Origin: an uncultured Chryseobacterium sp.
GTDB taxonomy: Bacteria; Bacteroidota; Bacteroidia; Flavobacteriales; Weeksellaceae
Length of the DNA: 64,000 nt
Direction of reading: 5' to 3'
NCBI RefSeq assembly: GCF_936933875.1
Contig: NZ_CAKZIK010000022.1
Location: 149,717-213,716, forward strand
A program made the translations under genes and the position numbers. The number at the start of each line of letters is the position of its first letter. Within the stretch, counting starts at the first letter, position 1. The notes beneath the pieces are model-generated. The model had not been told where the DNA came from. It saw only the letters and a list, made by a program, of their open reading frames with translations, and searched no databases. Below are positions 15,995 to 23,548 of this stretch, piece by piece.

Positions 15995-16778
15995 AGGTTT
16001 CTTTTAGGAGCTCGTAAATTTCATTCTTTTCGCTTATTGCAAGTTTAAATTCATCAATTTCTCTTTGCAATCGGTCTTGTTGTTCTTTAACCCATTCTTC
16101 ATCACGAATCTCTTCGGCAATTTTAAAAGGAAATTCAGACTCTAATAGTTTTTTTTGCTCTTCCAATTCTTTTATTCCTTGTGTGAGCATTGCCGTTTGA
16201 AGTAAAATATTTTCAATTGAAAGCTCATCAGTATTATTTTCGGTATTTTTTAAATCATCCTGATAAACAATTTCCAACGCTTTCATTTTGTCCAGATCCC
16301 CATTTTTGTAAGCATTTTGGAAAAGTTGCCAAATTTCTTTTTGCTGTTTCGAAAGATGGGGATTGATATCTGGATGAAGTTTTTTAGCAATATTTCTATA
16401 AATTTTCCTCAATTCCATAGAATCTTCCGGGGAACCTAAATTACTCAGAACAGCTTTTCCAAATGCAAGCTTGTCTTTTTCCTCAACAATTTCGCGATAA
16501 GCTTCTTTAGTCATTTCATTAACCCGTTCATCAATTTCTTCAAAATTTGGATATTTTCCCAAATTTATTTCTTGATGAGCAAGCTGAATTTTCTTTTTTA
16601 ATGCTTTAAGTTCAATTTTCAGTTCTAAAAGTTCGATTTCAAATTTTCCAATTTTTGTGGCATAAAGAGCTTCCAGCTGAACTTTCCCCCAGTTTTTCAT
16701 TACTTCCAAATCATTCAGAATTGAAATGTATCCGGCTTTTAGTTTTGCCAAGGCGTCAAGAAGTTCAGGTTTTTCCAT
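15984..16778 (-). CDS. J-domain-like coiled-coil protein
   Basis: A 264-residue, highly charged, mostly helical protein. A J-domain-like core sits at about 122-160 with the diagnostic HPD tripeptide (135-137) in IAKKLHPDI, flanked by long coiled-coil segments (about 30-105 and 190-260). The HPD motif suggests interaction with a DnaK-type Hsp70, but the usual G/F and zinc domains of DnaJ are absent. It forms a two-gene unit with the HIRAN gene. No function is known to me. Confidence 0.75.
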   Translation of the reverse strand: MEKPELLDALAKLKAGYISILNDLEVMKNWGKVQLEALYATKIGKFEIELLELKIELKALKKKIQLAHQEINLGKYPNFEEIDERVNEMTKEAYREIVEEKDKLAFGKAVLSNLGSPEDSMELRKIYRNIAKKLHPDINPHLSKQQKEIWQLFQNAYKNGDLDKMKALEIVYQDDLKNTENNTDELSIENILLQTAMLTQGIKELEEQKKLLESEFPFKIAEEIRDEEWVKEQQDRLQREIDEFKLAISEKNEIYELLKETYGN

Positions 16779-16837
16779 TGTTTAAAAATAAAGAAAAAAA
16801 TCATAAAATTTGCCCCGAACAAACAAATAGTATTTAA

Positions 16838-16858
16838 AAATTCGTGCATTCGTGGCAA
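16838..16858 (+). repeat. short dispersed repeat, copy 2
   Basis: A 21-bp intergenic segment with TTCGTGCATTCGTGG, 19 of 21 bases identical to 11315-11335. The unit has an internal near-repeat ATTCGTG. Confidence 0.5.
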
Positions 16859-16911
16859 ACTTCATTACGTTGAATTTTAAACTTCCGACTTCAATCTTCG
16901 TGCTTCGTGCT

Positions 16912-18099
16912 TCAAGAAATCACCCCGCTTCCCAAAAGTTCTTCTCCATCATACCAAGCTGCAAACTGTCCTTCTGCAATAGCGCTCTGTGGATTTTCAA
17001 ATTCAATAAAGAAACCTTCCTCATATTGATACAAAGTTGCTTCTTCCAAAGGCTGTCTGTAACGGATTCTCGCCTGAACATTCATAGATTCGCCGGTTTT
17101 CAAACGTAAATCTTCGCGAACCCAATGAACTTCAGAATTTTCTATTTTTAAAGCTTTACGGTAAAGTCCCGGGAAATTTTTTCCTTCACCAACAAAAAGA
17201 ATATTGTTTTCCATGTCGCGAGAAACGATGAAACACGATTCTTTATGTCCGCCAATTCCCAAACCTTTGCTTTGACCAATGGTGTAGAATTGTGCTCCCT
17301 GATGTTTTCCGATGACTTTTCCGTCGGATTTGTGGTATTTTATCTTATTTGAAAGAAATTGTAATTCCTCCAATTTTGATGAAAATTGAGGTTTTTCTTT
17401 AGAAAATTCAACAAAATCATTAAAAATTTCGACAATTTCTCCTTCTTTTGGAACCAATTGCTGTTGAAGAAATTGTGGTAAACTTACTTTACCGATAAAG
17501 CACAAACCTTGCGAATCTTTTTTATCCGCCGTAACCAATCCCATTTCTCTGGCTACTTCACGGACTTCAGGTTTTGTCAATTCACCAATCGGAAATAATG
17601 CTTTCGACAATTGTTTTTGATTCAGCTGACACAAAAAGTATGACTGATCTTTATTATTGTCTTTTCCGGCTAAAAGTTGAAAGGTCTCTGTTCCGTTTTC
17701 ATCTGTGAAAGAATCCAAACGAGCGTAATGTCCGGTTGCCACTTTATCTGCTCCCAAAGAAAGTGCAGTTTCTAAAAAAACATCGAATTTAACTTCGCGG
17801 TTACACAAAACATCGGGATTTGGAGTTCTGCCTTTTTCGTATTCGGCAAACATGTAATCAACTATACGTTCTTTATACAAATCACTCATATCAATCACCT
17901 GGAAAGGAATTCCAAGTTTTTGAGCCACCATTAATGCATCGTTACTGTCTTCAACCCAAGGACATTCATCTTCGAGGGTAACGGAAGCATCGTTCCAGTT
18001 TCTCATAAAAAGTCCGACAACTTCATGCCCTTGCTGCTGCAAAAGATACGCAGCCACGGAGGAATCGACACCTCCGGATAAACCTACTACTATTTTCAT
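16912..18099 (-). CDS. mnmA: tRNA-specific 2-thiouridylase MnmA
   Basis: ATP-dependent enzyme installing the 2-thio group on U34 of Lys, Glu and Gln tRNAs. The PP-loop motif SGGVDSS (8-14) opens the protein. The two catalytic cysteines are Cys99 in PDVLCNREV and Cys200 in SQGLCFIGK, and the ATGHYAR segment lies near 121-127. The length of 395 is somewhat above the usual 360-370. A -7 element TAAATTTG lies on the minus strand at 18139-18146, about 40 bases upstream, without a clear -33. It appears monocistronic. Confidence 0.96.
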   Translation of the reverse strand: MKIVVGLSGGVDSSVAAYLLQQQGHEVVGLFMRNWNDASVTLEDECPWVEDSNDALMVAQKLGIPFQVIDMSDLYKERIVDYMFAEYEKGRTPNPDVLCNREVKFDVFLETALSLGADKVATGHYARLDSFTDENGTETFQLLAGKDNNKDQSYFLCQLNQKQLSKALFPIGELTKPEVREVAREMGLVTADKKDSQGLCFIGKVSLPQFLQQQLVPKEGEIVEIFNDFVEFSKEKPQFSSKLEELQFLSNKIKYHKSDGKVIGKHQGAQFYTIGQSKGLGIGGHKESCFIVSRDMENNILFVGEGKNFPGLYRKALKIENSEVHWVREDLRLKTGESMNVQARIRYRQPLEEATLYQYEEGFFIEFENPQSAIAEGQFAAWYDGEELLGSGVIS

Positions 18100-18232
18100 A
18101 AAAACGCTACGCTTTCGTCAAGGGAAAGTTTTGCGCTGCAAATTTACAATTTTCAGCAGGAACTTATTCTTTATGAAATAAATGGTATAAATTTGGCTCA
18201 TAGAAAAATCTTAAAATTTTAAGACACAACAA

Positions 18233-18778
18233 ATGAAAAAATTATTTCTACTGGCTTTAATATCAATTTGTTTCGCAGTGAATGCACAAATCGGAACCCG
18301 ATTTCCAGGCACACAAATCGGCGGAGAAAATTCGAAATGGACTTTCGGAGGTTATGCAGGTTTGGGTGGAGCTTTCGGAAATGGAGGCGGAACAACGCTT
18401 TACATTTCACCAAGAGTTGGTTATAAAGTAACCGAAAATTTCGAAACCGGTTTGGCTACTAATCTTACCTGGAGCAATTCAAAATATTACTCATCAACAA
18501 TGATTGGAGTTGGACCTTTTGCCAATTATTATTTTGCAAGAAACTTTTTCTTAAGCGGAATGTTTCAGGAATATTTCGTGAATCAGAAAGACAAAATTAA
18601 TGATATAAAATATTCTACCGACGAAGCTGCACTTTATTTGGGAGGAGGTTATATGCAGAAATTGGGGGACCGCGTTTATATGCAGATTGGAGGAATGTAC
18701 AATGTACTTTACAAAAAAGACAAATCTGTTTTCAGTGGTGGATTTATCCCCAATATTGGGATTGTTTACGGGCTTTAA
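18233..18778 (+). CDS. small outer-membrane beta-barrel-like protein
   Basis: A 181-residue protein with a signal peptide (about 1-18, ending AVNAQ) followed by Gly- and aromatic-rich beta strands (KWTFGGYAGLGG, LYISPRVGYKV, MIGVGPFANYYF), typical of small flavobacterial outer-membrane barrels. No specific family is recognised. A -7 element TAAATTTG is at 18188-18195, 37 bases before the ATG. It is convergent with the T9SS cargo gene, sharing a hairpin. Confidence 0.75.
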   Translation: MKKLFLLALISICFAVNAQIGTRFPGTQIGGENSKWTFGGYAGLGGAFGNGGGTTLYISPRVGYKVTENFETGLATNLTWSNSKYYSSTMIGVGPFANYYFARNFFLSGMFQEYFVNQKDKINDIKYSTDEAALYLGGGYMQKLGDRVYMQIGGMYNVLYKKDKSVFSGGFIPNIGIVYGL

Positions 18779-18784
18779 AAAAAT

Positions 18785-18813
18785 AAAACCTTCCAAATAT
18801 TGGAAGATTTTTT
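18785..18813. terminator. bidirectional terminator
   Basis: CTTCCAA (18790-18796) and TTGGAAG (18800-18806) form a 7-bp stem with a 3-base loop. A-run and T-run flanks serve both convergent genes. Confidence 0.8.
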
Positions 18814-18815
18814 AT

Positions 18816-20216
18816 TTATAGTTTCATTATTTTCTTGCAAACTGAAGAGCCGTTTTTCAAAGAGACTTTCAGCAAATAATTACCCTTCGGAAGATAAGCG
18901 GTGTTGATGTTTTGAAGTTGCGAAGAGATCAGTCTCTTCCCTGAAATCTCGAAAATTTCGGCCTGTGCAAAGTCATCAGATTTAATGTTTATTTCATCCG
19001 AAAAAGGATTATTAACCGCAACCTTCTTCTGTGAAACCGCTTCATTTGAATTTTTTACATTCAGTTTCTCTATTTTTAGATTGATTCTTCCATCTGTGGC
19101 AAAAACAGAACTCACAAAAACTGAAGAACCGGAAGTTTCAATTTCGTTTCCGGATTGCAAGGAAAATGAATCTATGTTGTTGATAGAAAGATACTTTCCT
19201 GCTTTTGAAACTGCATATAATTTTTTAGCATCTTTTTTTTCGGTTAAAACAATATAGCTGTTAGCTAAAAATCCTGCGTCCAGAAACAGTTCTTCTGAAG
19301 GCGCATTTAAATAACCTTTTCCATTAAAATTTTGGTTGACAACCTCGTAGTTGGAAACCACCAATCTGCTTCTTTCAGCAAGATTATTGGTGTAAGGAAA
19401 CTGAATAGTCGAAAAAATAGTTCCATCATTTAAAATCCTTGCAGAATTTACATAAAATTGGGATGAAGAGCCGCTATTTTGTCCACAACTTTCCATTTTA
19501 AAATCGAGTAATTTCGAATTTGATGGATTATTCAAATCAAAAAAAGAAAACTCTGAAGAGGTAGAATTAAGGTTATAAGTCACAATTTTTCCGTTGGGAA
19601 ATATGCCTAAAGGAAAATGATAAGCATAATTGAGTTCTCCGCTGTTTCCAAAATTTAAAATGGGTTGTCCGTTTTCAGTAAATTTTTTCAAACCATAAGA
19701 AGAGCCGGAATCTACAATAAAAGATTTGTCATTTAAAACAAGAACGCTTAAAGATTGACAGTGTGTACTTTCTGTAACAATGTCAAGAACTCCGTTGCTT
19801 GCAAAAGAAGTATCTAACGTACCGTTTTTGTTATAACGCACAATTTTAGAATCGGCATAATCTGCAAAATCTGGAAATTTTGGACCGGAATAAACAATGA
19901 TTTTTTCACCTTGAAGAACCGCATTGATGTAATTGTTACTTTCAAGATTTAAAACACCGTTTTCAGCGAAATTAAGGTCGGGATTTCCGTCTGGTTTTAG
20001 TTTAATTAAATAACTTCCTTCCGAAAAACAAACTGTTTGTAAAAGTGAAAAATCCGCTAAAACAATAAGATTCGATTTAAAATCCAAAACATTTTCTGTT
20101 GGGAAACTGGTGGAAAAGCTCCCCTGATTTCCAAAACCAGAATCTTTTTGAAATGAAATCTGCGGAAAAATTAACCCGCACCATAGAAAGGTGCAGAAAA
20201 AATAAATTTTCTTCAT
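18816..20216 (-). CDS. type IX secretion cargo protein with delta-60-like repeats
   Basis: A 466-residue secreted protein with a signal peptide (about 1-19). It has at least three delta-60 style repeats (KPDGNPDLNFAENGVL, NKNGTLDTSFASNGVL, TENGQPILNFGNSGEL), which form a propeller-like fold, and a C-terminal type A sorting domain from about residue 390 (VNNPFSDEINI, AEIFEISGKRL, LPKGNYLLKV). The sorting domain directs export across the outer membrane by the type IX system and attachment to the surface. The ligand or role is unknown. It is probably monocistronic. Confidence 0.85.
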   Translation of the reverse strand: MKKIYFFCTFLWCGLIFPQISFQKDSGFGNQGSFSTSFPTENVLDFKSNLIVLADFSLLQTVCFSEGSYLIKLKPDGNPDLNFAENGVLNLESNNYINAVLQGEKIIVYSGPKFPDFADYADSKIVRYNKNGTLDTSFASNGVLDIVTESTHCQSLSVLVLNDKSFIVDSGSSYGLKKFTENGQPILNFGNSGELNYAYHFPLGIFPNGKIVTYNLNSTSSEFSFFDLNNPSNSKLLDFKMESCGQNSGSSSQFYVNSARILNDGTIFSTIQFPYTNNLAERSRLVVSNYEVVNQNFNGKGYLNAPSEELFLDAGFLANSYIVLTEKKDAKKLYAVSKAGKYLSINNIDSFSLQSGNEIETSGSSVFVSSVFATDGRINLKIEKLNVKNSNEAVSQKKVAVNNPFSDEINIKSDDFAQAEIFEISGKRLISSQLQNINTAYLPKGNYLLKVSLKNGSSVCKKIMKL

Positions 20217-20262
20217 GGTTTTTGTGTTTCCATAAAGTTAAGAAAACCATCAAAACCAGCCA

Positions 20263-20288
20263 AATAAAAGCCCCTAATTTTCGGGGCT
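20263..20288 (-). terminator. terminator of the small gene at 20295
   Basis: On the minus strand a 6-bp GC stem (AGCCCC/GGGGCT, arms 20269-20274 and 20283-20288) is followed by TTTTATTT. Confidence 0.7.
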
Positions 20289-20294
20289 CTGTTT

Positions 20295-20483
20295 TTATCT
20301 CAATGCAAGGTACTCAATTCCGTGATAGTCATCGTTATCGTGCTTATTAACGAAATGACGGTGATAATCGGCGTAATATGCGTGGTAATTTTTGTTGCTC
20401 AGAAATTTTCTCAAGGCAAAAACTCCGAAGGCGGCCAAAAGACCGACGGTACTTGCAATTAATATTCCTTGTTCCTTTTTCAT
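20295..20483 (-). CDS. small single-pass membrane protein, hypothetical
   Basis: A 62-residue protein with one N-terminal membrane segment (ILIASTVGLLAAFGVFAL) followed by a basic, His/Tyr/Asp-rich tail. An A-rich stretch precedes the ATG and a good terminator follows, which supports a real gene. I do not recognise the family. Confidence 0.6.
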   Translation of the reverse strand: MKKEQGILIASTVGLLAAFGVFALRKFLSNKNYHAYYADYHRHFVNKHDNDDYHGIEYLALR

Positions 20484-20588
20484 ATTCTTAATTTAGATTT
20501 TTTTTATTGCAAAATATGTTCCTTTCTGCACCTCTTATGATTTAAAAAATTGTTAAATTTTCTTTACATTTGAAAAAATCAACTTTAT

Positions 20589-22706
20589 ATGAAAATTAGC
20601 GCAATAGCTTTATCGGCAGGAGTTTTTTTTCTTGCCTCATGTAATTCACAAAAAACAACTTCAAAATTGAAGTATCCTGAAACTAAAAAAGTAGAACACA
20701 CGGACGAATATTTTGGGACAAAAGTTTCTGATCCTTACCGTTGGTTAGAAGACGACAGAGCCGAAGATACCAAAGAATGGGTGCAACGTGAAGTAGCTTT
20801 TACCAGTGATTATTTGGCGAAGATTCCTTTCCGCCAGGAAATCAGAAGTCAGTTGAAAGACATCTGGAACTATGAAAAAATCTCTGCGCCGTTTAAGGAA
20901 GGAGATTACACTTATTTCTACAAAAATAATGGACTTCAGGCGCAATCGGTTTTATACAGAACAGATAAAAGCGGAAACACAGAAGTTTTTCTTGATCCAA
21001 ACAAATTTTCTGAAAAGGGAACAACTTCTCTTTCAGGAGTTTCTTTTAACAAAAAGGGAAATTTGGTTGGATATCAAATTTCTGAAGGCGGTTCGGACTG
21101 GAACAAAATCATCATTATGGATGCGGTTTCCAAAAAGATTTTGGATGAGCCGATTGTTTCGAAATTTTCAGGAGTTTCATGGTTAGGTGACGAAGGATTT
21201 TATTATTCTTCTTATGACCAACCTAAAGAAGGAAGCCAACTTTCCGGAATGACGGATACTCATAAAGTGTATTTCCATAAACTAGGAACAAAGCAAACTT
21301 ACGATAAATTAATTATTGGTGGCGAAAACTTCAAGAGACGTTATATGGGAGTTGGTGTTTCTGATGATGAAAGATATTTGATTTTGAGTGGAGCCAACGC
21401 CACCAGCGGAAACGAGCTCTATATTAAAGATTTAAAGAAGCCGAATTCCGATTTTGTAGCCATCCAAAAAGGTTATGATTACAATACTGATGTTATTGAA
21501 ACCAAAGGCGATGAAATTTTTGTTTTGACGGACAAAAATGCGCCGAACATGAAAGTTCAGAAATTCAACATCAATAATCCATCAGTTTGGAAAGACGTCA
21601 TTCCTGAAACCGAAAATGTGTTAACAACTTCTACAGGAGGAGGTTACATTTTTGCAAAATACATGAAAGATGCAGTTTCTTATGTGAAACAGTACGATTT
21701 CAACGGAAAATTGGTTCGTGAGATTTCACTTCCGGGAATTGGAACTGTTTCAGGGTTTGGCGGAAAAGAAGAACAGAAAGACCAATATTTCTCTTTCACG
21801 AATTATATTACGCCGGGAACAATTTATAAATTTAATGCAGATACCGGAAAATCTGAAGTTTATCAAAAACCGAATGTAAAATTCAATCCGGAAGATTATG
21901 TTTCGGAGCAGGTGTTCTACACTTCAAAAGACGGAACCAAAGTTCCAATGATGATTAATTACAAAAAAGGTATCAAACTCGACGGAAAAAATCCAACGAT
22001 TTTGTATTCTTACGGAGGTTTCAACATCTCTTTGCAGCCGGCTTTCTCTGTTGTAAATGCAATTTGGATGGAAAACGGTGGAATTTACGCGGTTCCAAAT
22101 ATTCGTGGAGGTGGAGAATATGGAAAAAAATGGCATGATGCAGGAACAAAGATGCAGAAGAAAAATGTCTTCAACGATTTTATTGCAGCCGGAGAATATT
22201 TGCAGAACAAAGGTTATACTTCCAAAGATAAAATGGCGCTTTCCGGCCGCTCAAACGGTGGACTTTTGGTAGGAGCAACTATGACGATGCGTCCTGATTT
22301 GGCAAAAGTTGCTTTCCCTGGAGTTGGTGTTTTGGATATGCTTCGCTACAATAAATTTACCGCCGGAGCTGGTTGGGCTTATGATTATGGAACAGCAGAA
22401 GACAACAAAGCCATGTTCGATTATCTAAAATCTTATTCACCTGTTCATAATGTGAAATCAGGAACATGTTATCCTTCAACCATGGTGATTACGAGTGATC
22501 ATGATGATAGGGTTGTTCCGGCGCATTCATTTAAATTTGGTGCAGAATTGCAGGAAAAACAAAGCTGTGCAAATCCGGTTTTAATTAGAATTGAAACCAA
22601 TGCAGGACACGGTGCAGGTAGAAGTACAGACCAGGTTATTGGTGAAAATACAGACCTTTTGAGTTTTGCTCTTTATGAAATGGGCATTAGAAGTTTGAAG
22701 AAATAA
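20589..22706 (+). CDS. prolyl oligopeptidase (S9A), lipoprotein
   Basis: Serine peptidase cleaving short peptides after proline. The 705-residue protein has a lipoprotein signal (FLASCN, Cys18 or close), then an N-terminal region and seven-bladed propeller, and a C-terminal alpha/beta hydrolase domain with nucleophile Ser555 in GRSNGG, an Asp in SDHDDRVVP (about 637-640) and His674 in NAGHGAG. The lipobox predicts envelope anchoring, unlike cytoplasmic homologues. A -7 element TACATTTG lies at 20565-20572, 16 bases before the ATG. A hairpin follows. Confidence 0.93.
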   Translation: MKISAIALSAGVFFLASCNSQKTTSKLKYPETKKVEHTDEYFGTKVSDPYRWLEDDRAEDTKEWVQREVAFTSDYLAKIPFRQEIRSQLKDIWNYEKISAPFKEGDYTYFYKNNGLQAQSVLYRTDKSGNTEVFLDPNKFSEKGTTSLSGVSFNKKGNLVGYQISEGGSDWNKIIIMDAVSKKILDEPIVSKFSGVSWLGDEGFYYSSYDQPKEGSQLSGMTDTHKVYFHKLGTKQTYDKLIIGGENFKRRYMGVGVSDDERYLILSGANATSGNELYIKDLKKPNSDFVAIQKGYDYNTDVIETKGDEIFVLTDKNAPNMKVQKFNINNPSVWKDVIPETENVLTTSTGGGYIFAKYMKDAVSYVKQYDFNGKLVREISLPGIGTVSGFGGKEEQKDQYFSFTNYITPGTIYKFNADTGKSEVYQKPNVKFNPEDYVSEQVFYTSKDGTKVPMMINYKKGIKLDGKNPTILYSYGGFNISLQPAFSVVNAIWMENGGIYAVPNIRGGGEYGKKWHDAGTKMQKKNVFNDFIAAGEYLQNKGYTSKDKMALSGRSNGGLLVGATMTMRPDLAKVAFPGVGVLDMLRYNKFTAGAGWAYDYGTAEDNKAMFDYLKSYSPVHNVKSGTCYPSTMVITSDHDDRVVPAHSFKFGAELQEKQSCANPVLIRIETNAGHGAGRSTDQVIGENTDLLSFALYEMGIRSLKK

Positions 22707-22729
22707 TTTTGCTTAAACTTTATGAACTC

Positions 22730-22760
22730 TTTCAGCGTTTAAAACGCTGAAAAGGTTTTT
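22730..22760 (+). terminator. intrinsic terminator after the prolyl oligopeptidase gene
   Basis: TTTCAGCGTTT and AACGCTGAAA form a stem of about 10 bp around a very short loop, followed by GGTTTTT. Confidence 0.8.
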
Positions 22761-22834
22761 GTGTCTGAACTTTTATTTAACCACTGTCAATTTTTTTATT
22801 GAATCTTGTCACACCGATTGCATGGCATGTTGGA

Positions 22835-22873
22835 GCTTTTTCGGGCGGCGGCTTTGCCGCCGCCCGAAAAAGC
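22835..22873. repeat. perfect GC-rich hairpin in a 437-bp gene-free stretch
   Basis: The region 22707-23143 holds the terminator above and this element, and no convincing gene. Arms 22835-22852 and 22856-22873 are an 18-bp perfect inverted repeat (core CGGGCGGCGGC) around TTT, far richer in G and C than its surroundings. A second outer pair, GGAGCTT at 22832-22838 and AAGCTCC at 22889-22895, brackets it. It resembles a REP-type palindrome more than a simple terminator because it does not directly follow a gene. The role is unknown. Confidence 0.8.
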
Positions 22874-23143
22874 GATTCTTTATTACATAAGCTCCGCATA
22901 AATTCCAGCGCGATATACTTCATTTTAAACGTGAAAAAATAAAAAAGGTTTGAAATTTTTACGGCCCTACTCTGACAACCTTCCAAATTAGAGAAATTCC
23001 TGTTTTTTGTTAAATAAAATATCCTGTAGCATTCGATTAAAATACAACGCGTTAAAATTTGTTAAAGTCTCTGATTCCTTAAATTTAAGCAAAAGTTGCA
23101 CAGTATTTGTTGGACTTTACTAAATTACTAAACACAAAATATT

Positions 23144-23488
23144 ATGAGCGCACCAAAACCAATGCTTACATTAAGCCAGGTCATGCAGAAGTTAGCCGGT
23201 AAAAGAATTATAAAAGAATTCAGGATGAACGAAGACTGCGAGATGAAACTGCAGGATTCGGATAAAGTTTATCAACCTTCAGATTTAACAATAAAAAGAA
23301 CTTACCGTTTCGAGGGTGACAGCAATCCCGATGACAATGCAGTGCTTTATGTTGCAGAAGACCAAGATGGAAATAAAGGAATGATTATCGATTCCTACGG
23401 TGCAGATAGCAATTATCCCGGAGAAAAATTTGATGATTTTATGCGCGATATTCCAGTTGAAGAATCGGAAGAATATCAATTTGAATAA
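23144..23488 (+). CDS. conserved Bacteroidota protein of unknown function
   Basis: A 114-residue acidic protein without signal or membrane segment. The block YRFEGDSNPDDNAVLYVAE followed by GNKGMIIDSYGA resembles a small Bacteroidota family sometimes labelled phosphoribosylpyrophosphate synthetase in databases. No PRPP-binding motif is present, so that name is not supported. A hairpin follows at 23520. Confidence 0.7.
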   Translation: MSAPKPMLTLSQVMQKLAGKRIIKEFRMNEDCEMKLQDSDKVYQPSDLTIKRTYRFEGDSNPDDNAVLYVAEDQDGNKGMIIDSYGADSNYPGEKFDDFMRDIPVEESEEYQFE

Positions 23489-23519
23489 AATATTTTTTCT
23501 TTAAACTGGAAGAATAAAG

Positions 23520-23548
23520 AAGCGGAAAAGTTTACTCTTCCGCTTTTT
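23520..23548 (+). terminator. intrinsic terminator overlapping the end of the convergent AsmA-like gene
   Basis: AAGCGGAA (23520-23527) and TTCCGCTT (23538-23545) form an 8-bp stem with a 10-base loop, then a T-run. The hairpin covers the stop codon of the minus-strand gene. Confidence 0.75.

Noticed and set aside
22777..22986. 69-residue minus-strand reading frame
   Set aside because: It reads through the perfect GC-rich hairpin and has no recognisable domain; the coding appearance comes from the repeat.
23144..23488. Annotation as phosphoribosylpyrophosphate synthetase
   Set aside because: The protein is only 114 residues and has no PRPP-binding or diphosphokinase motif.
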